From the NCBI GenBank assembly GCA_040772685.1, contig JAXGXQ010000005.1, positions 98,518-162,517 on the forward strand: a stretch of DNA of 64,000 bases, written 5' to 3'. Below are positions 34,347-43,800 of the stretch, one piece after another. The notes beneath the pieces are model-generated. The model was not told the DNA's origin. It searched no databases and saw nothing but the letters and a program-made list of their open reading frames with translations. This DNA is from JAXGXQ01 sp040772685 (lineage in GTDB: Bacteria; Bacillota; Clostridia; Saccharofermentanales; UBA5734). The position numbers and the translations under genes were made by a program. The stretch's first letter is position 1, and each line of letters opens with the position of its first letter.

Positions 34347-35432
34347 TCACGTCAACTTCCCGCCGCGGCGGGCAGACTTGAATAGTAAGTAAAGGAAATA
34401 GGGGGCGCCGATTATCGCTGTCACAACTCCGGCCGATAATTCTGCTCCCGTAGGTCTTGAAAGCACACGGGTGACCAGATCGCAGGCTATAAGGAAAATA
34501 CTGCCGCCGATCGCGCTTGCCACCACCAGCGGGCGATGAGCCGGGCCAACCAGCATGCGCATAATGTGCGGCACAATCAAACCAACAAACCCGATCGGGC
34601 CGGTAACTGAAACTATCGCGGCGGTTGCCAGCGAAGCCAGGATTATCATCAGAAATCTGGTACGTCCCGGAGCCACGCCAAGCGCGCGAGCTTCTTCGTC
34701 ACCCAGAAGCATTATATCCAGGTCACGGGCCCGGAATATAACTATCAGGATTACCATCGTCACGATCGGGGCAATTGCGATTACGTGTTCCCAGCGGCGG
34801 TTGGCCAGTCCTCCCATTGTCCAGAAGATGTAGCTGGCTACCTGGTATTCGTTGCCCATGGTAAGCACTAGTGATGAAAGAGCGCTGAATAAAGCGCTGA
34901 CAGCCATGCCGCTCATGATCAGAGTAACTGTCTGGCCGGAGCCTTTAGTGAGCAAGGAAAGTGCGAGAATAATAGCAACAGCCAGAAAAGCTCCGGCAAA
35001 GGCATAAATCGGCAGTGCGAAAAAGCTGCCTGCTCCAGCAACCAGGGCGATTAAAGCACCGAGGCTGGCACCGGCTGATACACCAAGGATGCCCGGTTCC
35101 GCCAGCGGGTTGCGAAACAGGCCTTGCATTATTGTTCCGGCAACGGCGAGCCCACAACCAGCAAACAAGGCTGCCATAATTCGAGGCAAACGGATTTGCA
35201 TAATTACAGTATCGGCAGTTGCCGGATAATCAATTCCGCTTGGAATGCCGACTGCATCCAGCAGGATCGCGATAATGGCGGCAGGGGAAATGTTTGTTGA
35301 GCTGATTGCCGTCGCCAGTATTATTGTCAGCAACAGCAACGGCAAACCAATCGCTAAGATTTTTGGGATCGAAACACGTCGCAGCTGTGGCGTTGGTCCG
35401 CTTTGCTTATTGACTTCAATAACAGAGTTCAC
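34347..35432 (-). CDS. ABC transporter permease, FecCD/BtuC family
   Basis: 361 residues with about ten membrane segments. The FecCD block GLAVAGTIMQGLFRNPLAEP and GVSAGASLGALIAL, and later GPIGFVGLIVPHIMRMLVG, are diagnostic of metal-chelate and cobalamin permeases. The start is a GTG at 35432 after GAAAGG. It probably works as a homodimer, because only one permease gene is present. Confidence 0.92.
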   Translation of the reverse strand: MNSVIEVNKQSGPTPQLRRVSIPKILAIGLPLLLLTIILATAISSTNISPAAIIAILLDAVGIPSGIDYPATADTVIMQIRLPRIMAALFAGCGLAVAGTIMQGLFRNPLAEPGILGVSAGASLGALIALVAGAGSFFALPIYAFAGAFLAVAIILALSLLTKGSGQTVTLIMSGMAVSALFSALSSLVLTMGNEYQVASYIFWTMGGLANRRWEHVIAIAPIVTMVILIVIFRARDLDIMLLGDEEARALGVAPGRTRFLMIILASLATAAIVSVTGPIGFVGLIVPHIMRMLVGPAHRPLVVASAIGGSIFLIACDLVTRVLSRPTGAELSAGVVTAIIGAPYFLYLLFKSARRGGKLT

Positions 35433-35443
35433 TTAAACGCCTT

Positions 35444-36550
35444 TCAGTTAAACAACTCCGGGTAGGCTGCTTTTGCCAGTTCTTCAACAGCTTTAGCCAT
35501 GTACTGTGAAGTTGATCCGCGGTAAGTTTCTGTCAGCGAAATCACCTGCTTATTCTGCACAGCCGGCAGAGTTTTCAATAACGGATCCTCAAGCACAGCT
35601 TTAATAAGTGTGTTAGAGCTGTCATTTACCGGTTCACCTTGATCATTGTACATGATACTGGGGACGACAAGCAGCTCTGGCTGCCATTCCCCCACGATTT
35701 TTTCTTTGCTTATTGCTGAGTAGTTTGGCGCATCGCAAACATTTACCAAACCTGCGGCTTCGGCGATAGCGTCAAAGGTTGAGCCTTTGCCGTAAGCGGC
35801 AAGCATGCCGGCATTGGTGCCGCTTTGATCATAATATGATTCATAAAACAGAGTTCTTACCCGGTCGGCGGGAGCAATTTTGTCCGTCTTGGCTTTTACA
35901 GCGCTAAGTGTTTTTTCCATCTCAGCAATTATAGCTTTGCCGGCCTCACTGGCGCCGGTGGCTTTTGCCAGTGTGCTTATAGCCGCGGTAATCATGGTAA
36001 AGTCGGTAGGCGATGCCATGCTGAGTACGGCAGCACCTGCCCCGGTAAGAGTTTTGGCAAGTGAACCGTCCGGATCGGAAAAGGAGTCAATTACGACCAG
36101 GTCGGGTGCCAGGGCAACAATTTCTTCCGGGCGCTGCGTGGAAACACGTGCCTCGACTGCTTTTGCTTTGTCAGAAGTTACGGTGACAGCCGGCTTGTCA
36201 TTCCACATTGACAGCCCTTTGATCTGATTTATATCCACCAGCTCAAACAGGATTTCCGCTGCCCAGACATTTGTGATCACAATTGATTTTGGTTCTGCCT
36301 TTATAATAACGTCTTCGCCCATACCGTTTTTGACCGTTACCGGGAAATCAGGCACGGCTGTGGTTGTGGTTGGCGTAGAAGCAGTAGTAGAGCTGGTTCC
36401 GTTTGGAGCAGCCGTCGTTGTGCCGGTGGTGCCGGCTGTAGCTGCGGTTGTGGCTGACGCTGTAGTTGAATTTGTACTGCCGCAAGCGGTAAATAATAGC
36501 ACGGCGCATAGAATCAGCGCCACAAGGCGAATCTGTTTCAGGTTTTTCAT
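35444..36550 (-). CDS. ABC transporter substrate-binding lipoprotein (siderophore/cobalamin type)
   Basis: 368 residues. The signal peptide ends in a lipobox with Cys23 (LLFTAC). A Ser/Thr/Ala-rich linker (about 24-68) leads into the helical-backbone binding fold (PeripBP_2), with KSIVITNVWAAEILFELVD and PDLVVIDSFSD. No ligand-specific residues are identifiable. Followed by FecCD and FecE genes on the same strand. Confidence 0.92.
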   Translation of the reverse strand: MKNLKQIRLVALILCAVLLFTACGSTNSTTASATTAATAGTTGTTTAAPNGTSSTTASTPTTTTAVPDFPVTVKNGMGEDVIIKAEPKSIVITNVWAAEILFELVDINQIKGLSMWNDKPAVTVTSDKAKAVEARVSTQRPEEIVALAPDLVVIDSFSDPDGSLAKTLTGAGAAVLSMASPTDFTMITAAISTLAKATGASEAGKAIIAEMEKTLSAVKAKTDKIAPADRVRTLFYESYYDQSGTNAGMLAAYGKGSTFDAIAEAAGLVNVCDAPNYSAISKEKIVGEWQPELLVVPSIMYNDQGEPVNDSSNTLIKAVLEDPLLKTLPAVQNKQVISLTETYRGSTSQYMAKAVEELAKAAYPELFN

Positions 36551-36590
36551 GTATCTCTTCCTTCCATCTGTCTGAATCCCTATATATGAA

Positions 36591-36620
36591 AGTGTAGCGA
36601 TAAACCTGGAATTTTTTCAA
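36591..36620 (-). promoter_or_regulatory. Predicted promoter of the fec-type importer operon
   Basis: Minus-strand TTGAAA (36615-36620; five of six), an 18-base spacer and TACACT (36591-36596) lie 41 bases above the lipoprotein start. The rest of 36551-36883 is AT-rich, with the esterase terminator and one tiny plus-strand frame. No cobalamin riboswitch is visible. Confidence 0.5.
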
Positions 36621-36762
36621 TGGCGCTATTCGTCAACTTTTGTAATATTTTATGATTTGGTAATTTTTTGTGCCAGACGTAGTTTTGGGATGTGAATTTA
36701 CGATGTGGTTTTTGTCCAGTTGTTTTTGAATTTTCTGTTTTGTGAAAGGCAAAAATGAGAAA

Positions 36763-36790
36763 GGCCCTTCGGGCACCACTCCGAAAGGCC
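36763..36790 (-). terminator. Intrinsic terminator of the esterase transcript
   Basis: Arms 36763-36772 and 36781-36790 pair over 10 bases on minus (one G-U pair, which is a C-A mismatch on plus, so the hairpin belongs to the minus-strand RNA). A broken T-rich stretch (TTTCTCATTTTT) follows. It closes the esterase gene about 95 bases after its stop. Confidence 0.65.
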
Positions 36791-36815
36791 ATCCTCATCA
36801 TTTGGAGGAGAAAGT

Positions 36816-36860
36816 ATGAAAGAAGGAGGTTCAAGCAGACCCTGTCTTGCTTGTCCCTAG
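36816..36860 (+). CDS. Possible 14-residue peptide with strong ribosome site
   Basis: ATG 36816 opens MKEGGSSRPCLACP and stops at TAG 36858-36860. A GGAGGAG site lies five bases before the ATG, unusually good for a chance frame. The peptide has two cysteines in CLAC. No clear plus-strand promoter is visible and the next plus gene is 2 kb away, so it may be a chance match or a product of a small RNA. Confidence 0.25.
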   Translation: MKEGGSSRPCLACP

Positions 36861-36883
36861 GTTAACAGGATTATTTGTCTACA

Positions 36884-37912
36884 TTAAAGCGTGTTTGTGG
36901 AAGATTTGTTAACATTTTCGCTTATCTCGTCTGTTTTTTGATTTCCAGTGTCTCTAAGCAAATGCGCCTCGAGAAAAGCCATGATTTCTGTCATGGATTC
37001 TCTGGCTTCGGGAACAAGTTCATTTGCCAATGAGAAAACATGAAACAAACCCGGCCAGACTTTAAGCTTCGCGTCAACTCCGGCAGCTAACGCTTTCTCG
37101 ACTGCCCGTGTGGCATCATCCAGAAGCAGCTCCTCGCTGCCGACATGGACGAGCATTGGCGGCAAGGACTCAAAGTTACCAAACAATGGCGAAATATAAG
37201 GATTATCCGGTCGGTTTTCGCCAGCATAAAACTGGGCGTATTCGTTTATTTCTTCAGGTATCAACATTACATCTTCTTCAGCTTTTTCCTGAAAGGAGGA
37301 ACTGCCGCCTGTCAAATCTGTCCAGGGCGAAATAAGCGCGATACAGGCCGGGAGAGGCTTGTGAGAGTCCCGGATTGCCATTGCTGCAGATAAAGCAAGG
37401 CCACCGCCAGCAGAATCGCCGATAAAGCCTATGTTAGCAGGGCTCCAACCGTCAGCGAGTAATTGGTCATAAACGGCCAGCGCATCCAACAAAGCCGCCG
37501 GAAATGGATGCTCAGGTGCCAGGCGGTAATTTACAGACAACATCCGCAAGGGCATTTCAAAAGCCAGGCTTGTGGACAGCACGCGGGCGCTAAGCAGTGA
37601 GCCGGTTACGTAGCCTCCGCCATGAAAGTAAATCAGCACTGATTGTCCGATTTTATCAACAACCTCTTCATGTACACGCGGGCGTGTGAGCGGACTGCCA
37701 TGCTGCCGGTAAACCCATTCACATTCGACACCACCAATGGTTATCGGCACGATCTCCAGGTCAGGATGCCTTTTTTGGCGCAAGAGGCCGGCCAGATCAG
37801 GCCAGGAGCGACGTTCATCGATGTCGAATTCCTGGGCGCGGCGGCGAGAAATCAAGCGCAGCAACCGTTTGGCAAGCTTGGCACGCAGCGATAACTCGGG
37901 CAGTTCAGTCAT
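36884..37912 (-). CDS. Alpha/beta hydrolase, hormone-sensitive-lipase-like esterase
   Basis: 342 residues. The oxyanion motif HGGG (97-100), nucleophile S167 in GDSAGG, acid D265 or D266 and H291 in GLFHVF make a complete triad in the order of the HSL family (group IV bacterial esterases). No signal peptide, so cytoplasmic. Short-chain ester substrates are likely. The C-terminal ~25 residues are a polar tail. Confidence 0.9.
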   Translation of the reverse strand: MTELPELSLRAKLAKRLLRLISRRRAQEFDIDERRSWPDLAGLLRQKRHPDLEIVPITIGGVECEWVYRQHGSPLTRPRVHEEVVDKIGQSVLIYFHGGGYVTGSLLSARVLSTSLAFEMPLRMLSVNYRLAPEHPFPAALLDALAVYDQLLADGWSPANIGFIGDSAGGGLALSAAMAIRDSHKPLPACIALISPWTDLTGGSSSFQEKAEEDVMLIPEEINEYAQFYAGENRPDNPYISPLFGNFESLPPMLVHVGSEELLLDDATRAVEKALAAGVDAKLKVWPGLFHVFSLANELVPEARESMTEIMAFLEAHLLRDTGNQKTDEISENVNKSSTNTL

Positions 37913-37931
37913 ATCAGGTACACTCCTGTAT

Positions 37932-37963
37932 AAAAAGAGCCGACCGGTTAATTTCCGGTCGGC
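37932..37963 (-). terminator. Intrinsic terminator of the zinc-ribbon protein gene
   Basis: A perfect 9-bp stem (GCCGACCGG 37939-37947 and CCGGTCGGC 37955-37963) with a 7-base loop is followed on minus by CTCTTTTTA (37932-37938). It ends the zinc-ribbon gene 20 bases after its stop and separates it from the esterase gene. Confidence 0.9.
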
Positions 37964-37982
37964 CAGGCTGATTAAGCATTAA

Positions 37983-38717
37983 TTAAAATGTTTGTAAAGC
38001 GGCGCCGCTTTGGAGATCGGCCTGAGTAGGTTTATCAATCAGATAACCACCTGTTGAATGCGCCAGGCGCAAGGTTGCGTTGCCATATACCTGGTCATAT
38101 TGATTTTGATCAATCCCGGCAGCTTTAGCCCGGGTTTCACAGAAAGCCTTGAACATGTCTGTTGCCTGAGCGGGTGTAACAGTTTCGCCAACTGCCATCA
38201 GTAAATAGCTGTTATCCATACCACGGACGGCAACTGATTTATCCGCCTCAAAATTCAGCGGTGAAGCAGCAGGCAAAGCCTGAAGTATTGACGCCCGGTT
38301 AGTATCACGACTGGTTGTTAATGGAATGGTTATAGCAGCAAATACCAGTACGAGAGCCAGAAGCGCGGCTCCGATCAGCAAATGAGTCCGGAACGGAAGC
38401 TTGATATCCTTGCGGGCAACAGGCTTGCTCATAACATAAGGCTCCGGCTCAGGCTGTACCTGTTTGGCTGGCTGTTTCTTTTTCTGCGGAACAGCTGCAA
38501 TGTTCGCGCCGGCAGTACCGCGAGGCTCAAGTGAAGGCCCTTCGTACTTTGGCTGAACTTCGTTGGGGAATTCAACCCCTGTCGGATTTTTCGCGATTTC
38601 AAAAGCGCGTTGGTTATCGAAAACAGCGTCACAGAAAAGACAGTGACCCTTTTCCATACCAGTGTCGAGTTGCAGCAAAGAGCCGCAATTCGGGCATCTT
38701 CCTTCTTTAATTGCCAT
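37983..38717 (-). CDS. Zinc-ribbon membrane protein of unknown function
   Basis: 244 residues. An N-terminal zinc ribbon (C8, C11, C26, C29: CPNCG and CLFC) is followed by a polar Pro/Lys-rich linker (about 55-105), one membrane segment (about 112-133) and a C-terminal domain of about 110 residues with no motif I recognise. By topology the ribbon would be cytoplasmic and the C-terminal domain outside. It has its own terminator, so it is a single-gene unit. I do not recognise the family beyond the ribbon. Confidence 0.7.
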   Translation of the reverse strand: MAIKEGRCPNCGSLLQLDTGMEKGHCLFCDAVFDNQRAFEIAKNPTGVEFPNEVQPKYEGPSLEPRGTAGANIAAVPQKKKQPAKQVQPEPEPYVMSKPVARKDIKLPFRTHLLIGAALLALVLVFAAITIPLTTSRDTNRASILQALPAASPLNFEADKSVAVRGMDNSYLLMAVGETVTPAQATDMFKAFCETRAKAAGIDQNQYDQVYGNATLRLAHSTGGYLIDKPTQADLQSGAALQTF

Positions 38718-38917
38718 GATGGACCATCCTTTGTTCTTTAGCCTGACAGTTCACTGCCTGCCTTAACAAAGCAGTGCAGGATCTGGAATCGTTTTAGATA
38801 TCCATGGTATTATATAGCTTACGTGCCCCTGATTGCAAGATAACACAAACCGGTTGGCCGCTGAAAAAGCAGCTGGCCAGTATTAATTTGAAATTACCAA
38901 TTTGCAGGAGGAATCTG

Positions 38918-39355
38918 ATGAAAAAACTGCGGATTCTGGTTGTTGACGGCCAGGGCGGTGGGATGGGGCGAGCCATTGTGGAACGCTTGCGCCGTGAGTT
39001 TAACGACAAAGTTGAACTCCATGCTGTTGGCACAAATGCGATTGCCGCACAGGCAATGATGAAGGCTGGAGCTGATGCGGCTGCCAGCGGTGAAAGCGCC
39101 GTAATTTATAACAGTCAAAAGGCTGATTATATTATTGGCCCCATTGGCATACTGGCCGGCGGTTCCATGCTGGGCGAGTTGAGCCCGGCAATGGCCCAGG
39201 CTATTACTGCCAGTTCTGCCGAAAAAATCCTCTTGCCGCTGAATCGTTGCGGGCTTCAGGTTGTTGGAATTAAAGATGAACCTCTGCAAATCCGGCTTGA
39301 CCAATTATCTGAACTGGTACGCACCAATATTGAGCTTCATGATACTAATGAATAA
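38918..39355 (+). CDS. DUF3842 family protein
   Basis: 145 residues with a dinucleotide-binding-like start (RILVVDGQGGGMGRAI) and IIGPIGILAGGSMLGELSPA in the middle, matching the DUF3842 family of small Bacillota proteins; function unknown. A GGAGGAATCTG site precedes ATG 38918. It overlaps or abuts tadA, suggesting co-expression. Confidence 0.75.
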   Translation: MKKLRILVVDGQGGGMGRAIVERLRREFNDKVELHAVGTNAIAAQAMMKAGADAAASGESAVIYNSQKADYIIGPIGILAGGSMLGELSPAMAQAITASSAEKILLPLNRCGLQVVGIKDEPLQIRLDQLSELVRTNIELHDTNE

Positions 39356-39965
39356 TAATAAGCCGCTTGCCGAATCAAAAAACCACGCAGCTGGCGAAAA
39401 TGACAAACGCTGGATGCGCCTCGCCTTGAATCAGGCCCGCAAAGCAGCTGCTGTCGGAGAAACTCCAATCGGGGCAGTTATTGTTCATGAAGGACGGGTG
39501 ATCGGCCGCGGTTATAATCGCAGAGAAACGCGAAAAGACGCGACGGAGCATGCAGAGATAATGGCTATCCGTCAGGCCAGCCGTCGTTTGAAATCCTGGC
39601 GGCTTACTGATTGTGAGCTTTACGTCACTTTGGAGCCCTGCCTGATGTGTGCCGGAGCCCTGATCAACGCCCGCATCCGACGGGTTGTCTACGCAGCTGC
39701 CGATCCAAAAGGCGGCGCTTGCGGCTCAGTTGTGTCAGCTCAATCATTACCCTTGTTTCACGAAATAATATGTGAACCTGGTCCTCTAGCCGCGGAATCA
39801 GCGGAACTGCTGCGCTTGTTTTTTAAGGCATTGCGCACTCGGGACCGGGAGCGCGGCAGCAGCGGGCAGCGTCGTAAGCAGAGCCTGACCGGGCAAAAAC
39901 CAGTAGCCGCAGTAACAAGATTCTTAAATATCGATCAACAGGAGAAGACACATGACAATGACTAA
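39348..39965 (+). CDS. tadA: tRNA adenosine(34) deaminase
   Basis: 205 residues from the chosen start. Zinc and catalytic residues are clear: H68 and E70 in HAE, C98 and C101 in PCLMC. It converts A34 to inosine in the arginine tRNA anticodon. The C-terminal ~50 residues are a basic tail beyond the usual ~155. The start is unsure: ATG 39348 or 39339, both overlapping the DUF3842 stop, neither with a strong ribosome site. Confidence 0.92.
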   Translation: MNNNKPLAESKNHAAGENDKRWMRLALNQARKAAAVGETPIGAVIVHEGRVIGRGYNRRETRKDATEHAEIMAIRQASRRLKSWRLTDCELYVTLEPCLMCAGALINARIRRVVYAAADPKGGACGSVVSAQSLPLFHEIICEPGPLAAESAELLRLFFKALRTRDRERGSSGQRRKQSLTGQKPVAAVTRFLNIDQQEKTHDND

Positions 39966-40851
39966 AAAGAAGGCTTTCTGGTTCCTCGTTATTTGTGCCG
40001 TACTCTGGAGCACCGGTGGTTTTTTGATTAAATCCGTCGATATGCCGCCATTCGCGATAACCGGTGGCCGCAGTATGTTCGCTGCTTTATTTCTCATTCT
40101 GGTACGCGGCAAACCGCGCTTTTCGCGCAGGCCAGCATTTATTGGAGCGTCTTTGGCTTATGCAGCTACAATGACTTGCTTTGTGTTCGCCACCCGCCTG
40201 ACTACTGCCGCCGACGCGATCATGCTGCAGTACACTGCTCCGATTTGGGTTTTGTTGCTCTCTTACTTCTTTTTGAAAGAGCGGGTTACCAAGGTTGATG
40301 TTCTGGTAACATTCCTGATTCTGGCCGGTCTGGTCGTTTTCTTTCTGGACAGTCTGGGCAAAGCTGAGCCGATGTCGACCGCACCCCTAGGTAATGCTCT
40401 GGGCTTGCTATCGGGCGTTTTTGTTTCTTTGCAGGCGGTACTGATCCGACGCACAAGTGACGAAGGACTTTCTACCGAGTCGGTAATTGTTGCTGGCAAT
40501 CTGATTTGTTTCTTTGCCGCTCTGCCGCTTTTACTGCGCTCCACATTTTCTTGGGAAAATGTGATGTGGCTGGCTATCGCCGGCGTTTTCCAGCTTGGCC
40601 TGGCTTATGTTTTCTACACGGCCGTCTTGCCCTATGTAACAGCGCTTGAACTCATTCTGGTGCCGGTAATTGAACCAATTCTCAATCCGATCTTCGTATT
40701 TTTCCTCAACGGTGAAAAACCGGCGCTGACCACAATCTTTGCCGGCATTTTCATTCTCACCCTGGTGACAGTCTGGTGTATTTACCGGGCTAAACAGCAA
40801 GGCGTGCCGCTGAATGCCACAGCGGAAGCTTCCGCTCAAGAAGAAGTTTGA
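39952..40851 (+). CDS. EamA/DMT-superfamily transporter
   Basis: 299 residues with ten membrane segments in two EamA repeats (for example FLVICAVLWSTGGFLIKSVD at the start, and ELILVPVIEPILNPIFVFFL near 235). These carriers export metabolites such as amino acids; substrate unknown. The ATG lies inside the last codons of tadA (14-base overlap) with its own CAGGAGA site. Its stop overlaps the convergent addA gene by 16 bases. Confidence 0.9.
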   Translation: MTMTKKKAFWFLVICAVLWSTGGFLIKSVDMPPFAITGGRSMFAALFLILVRGKPRFSRRPAFIGASLAYAATMTCFVFATRLTTAADAIMLQYTAPIWVLLLSYFFLKERVTKVDVLVTFLILAGLVVFFLDSLGKAEPMSTAPLGNALGLLSGVFVSLQAVLIRRTSDEGLSTESVIVAGNLICFFAALPLLLRSTFSWENVMWLAIAGVFQLGLAYVFYTAVLPYVTALELILVPVIEPILNPIFVFFLNGEKPALTTIFAGIFILTLVTVWCIYRAKQQGVPLNATAEASAQEEV

Positions 40852-43800
40852 GTTATCAGCTGCCCGTCTCGTAATGAGTAAATTAAACGCTCTGTAACCT
40901 GCAGTCCGGTAGAAAGCGTTATCGCCCGGGCGTAGTATTCAAGCTGTACCCGATACTTTGCCAGCAGGGAAGCTGCCCTCTGGTCGGCACTTCCCGCCAG
41001 ACGATCAGTTTTGAAATCTAAAAGCACTGCCCGGTTGTTTTCCCGGAACCACACATCAATCATACCTTGCACAAGGACTCTGTCGTCTTCTTTTACCCTG
41101 CCGCCTGTAGTATTAATGCTGTCGGCCGGCACCGCGATGGAAAAAGGCATTTCCCGATAAAGCATGCCCGCCTGTTCCGCCAGCAACATCCGCTGCGCTA
41201 ATGACGATGCGAAGAACTGCAGCATAGAATTGCTATAAGGCAGTATGTACTCATGTATATCAGCGCTGATTATACCGTGAGCTGTCAAAATTTCTAATTG
41301 CTGCACCAACATGGCTTCAGTTGGATTCCGAACTAAGGAACCAAGATCAAGAAACCGCATTGCCTGATGAACTGCCGTGCCAATTTTCGCAGCTGAGACT
41401 TTTGCTGCTGCTGTTTCAGGAGCAGCCCATTCGCGAATTTCGCGGTTGATGCCTTGGACAACAAAGCTGCCGTCCTCATTTGGCTCCGCAGTGCTCAGGC
41501 GATCCGCCCGCCGTTTGAGTTCGCTTACCGAAATTTTCTGCGGCAGCTGAACCGTCCCTGGCCAGAGGTATTCACTAAAAATTTCAGTTTCAATCCGCTG
41601 CTCGATCGCTGCTTGCTGTTCCGCTGAAACAAGCGGTTCTTCTACTTGCTGCGGCAACGGATCATAAAGCAACAAGCCTGAATTGAAGGATTTTGTTTTA
41701 GTTGCAGAGTCCGGACTTGACGTTGTTTCGCAGGCAGCTACGACGATTTCAGGCAATTGCTCCGCATCAGGTGCGGCAGCTGCTTCAATGCTGATTGCTT
41801 CAGTGGCAGCATCCGGCCCAGGCAGGCTGTCAACAGAGATATACTCCACTGATAAGCCGCTGACTGGCTCCAGCACGGGAGCAGCCGGCTCCGTAGGTTC
41901 AACCCAGTCTTCATTTTCCGGGTTGCCATAAAATGGTGATAAATCAATTTCAGGATTCCGGGCAATAGCCAGAAGCAGCCAGTCCTGGTACGACTTGGCT
42001 GCCAGGACCAGATGTGCCGGCAGCAGCGGCGTCGTAACCTTGCGTGCAGCTTCAATCAGCCTGACAGCATTTTTATCACCGGCTGCACCAAGGGCAAAGC
42101 TGCCTGTTATATATAAATTTTGTTTAGCCCGAGTCAAAGCCACATAAAGTAAACGCAATTCTTCTGAGCGGCTGCGGGCTTTTAACTCTTCAAACATTGC
42201 CTGTTTGAGCGGGGTCGGATATCTGACTCTGCGTTCCGGATCAACGTAGTCGATCCCGATGCCAACGTCATCTGACAGCAAAACTGCCTGGCTTTCTTCA
42301 TGTAGTTTCAATTGTGATCCGGCACCGATTATGAAAACGACCGGAAATTCAAGTCCTTTGCTGCCGTGCATGGTCATCAGCCGGACAGCTGTTACTTTTT
42401 CAGGACTTTCGTCAGCTTCAGACAGCTTCTGCTTAAGTTGGTGCAGACGTTCAATATGACGGGCAAACGCGTAGATCCCCCGCCGTCCACGCTGCTCAAA
42501 ATTGTTGGCAAAATTAAGGAACATATTTAGTTCGGCTAAGGCTGTCGGTTCACCGGTCAAGCGTGCTAAATGATCACGGAAACCCGTTTTTTCCAGAACT
42601 AACAGCAATAACTCAACAATCGACAGTACAGGTTCGCGCTGCCTTAAATCATCAATAAAGCTGCAGAAGCCAGCTGTCCGGGTCCGCAACACCTCATCTG
42701 CCCCGTTGTCCGCGTACCAGTCCACATCTTCATGGAAGAAAACATGGTCGCAGTCAGTTTGGCCTGATTCCAAACGCATCTGAGCCAGCTCATTATCGCT
42801 GAATCCCCCGCCATATAATGGTGAGCGCATAACCGCTGCCAGGTGGATATCCTGTCGCCGGTTGTCAAGTACATGCACCAGCGCTTCCAAAAGACGCAGT
42901 ACCGGCGTATCCAGAAAAGGCTTGGCTTCCGGTTCTTCCAGAGGAATCCCATAGTCAGTCAGGATTGCAGCACACTTATCCATGATATTGCGTGTGCGTA
43001 CCAAAATGGCGATATCGCTGCAGGCAACGCCTGCAGCGAGCAATTTTTTGATCTCCAGCGCTGCTAACCGGGCTTCCTGTTCGTACTTGCTTAATTCAGC
43101 GGCTGTTTCACCGTCTTCTTCTTCAGAAACCTCTAAATTGTTATCGTCAGTTGATTCGTCAGCTGCTTCTGCTGTTGAACCATTTATCGTTTCCGCTTCA
43201 GCCTCCGGCTCACTTTCCAGATTCAAAGCCAGCAGTTTGACCGCAGGTAAAGTTAAATCCTCACACTCTTTGGCACCGGCGATCAGAGCATGGCCTGCGC
43301 CGTAATCGATTTCACCTACAGCTGGCGACATCAGCTGCCCAAACCACTGATTCACTGTATCAATAATCGGTATCTGGCTGCGGAAATTGCGATTCAGTTC
43401 GAACAGTTTCCCGCTTTCACCGTCGCGGCAACTAATCAGACGTTCCAGGAAAATTTGCGGCCGGGCGTGGCGAAAGCGATAAATACTCTGCTTAACATCG
43501 CCAACCATGAGGCAGTTATCGTTACGTATCTCAGCAATTATTGCTTCCTGGATTTGACTGGTATCCTGGTATTCATCAATGTAAATCTCAGCTATTCGAG
43601 ATCGATAATAAGACCTTGCCTCCGGGGCTCGCAAAATTTTCAGTGTCAGGTGCTCAAAATCACTGAAATCAATTATGCCGTATTGTTGTTTCATTGTTGC
43701 ATAACGCTGGTCGAGCGCGAGGATAAGGGCAAAAAACAATTCAACTACAGGCAGCATCTCCTGAAGGTCTGCCGTAATTTCTGCAGAAGGGCGTTCGCAG

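Noticed and set aside
36580..36834. 84-residue open frame on minus before the importer operon
   Set aside because: It runs through the esterase terminator and the importer promoter, has no good start site and low-complexity composition.
36551..36883. Cobalamin riboswitch before the ABC importer
   Set aside because: The conserved B12-box and core helices could not be found on either strand; only a promoter and a terminator are visible.
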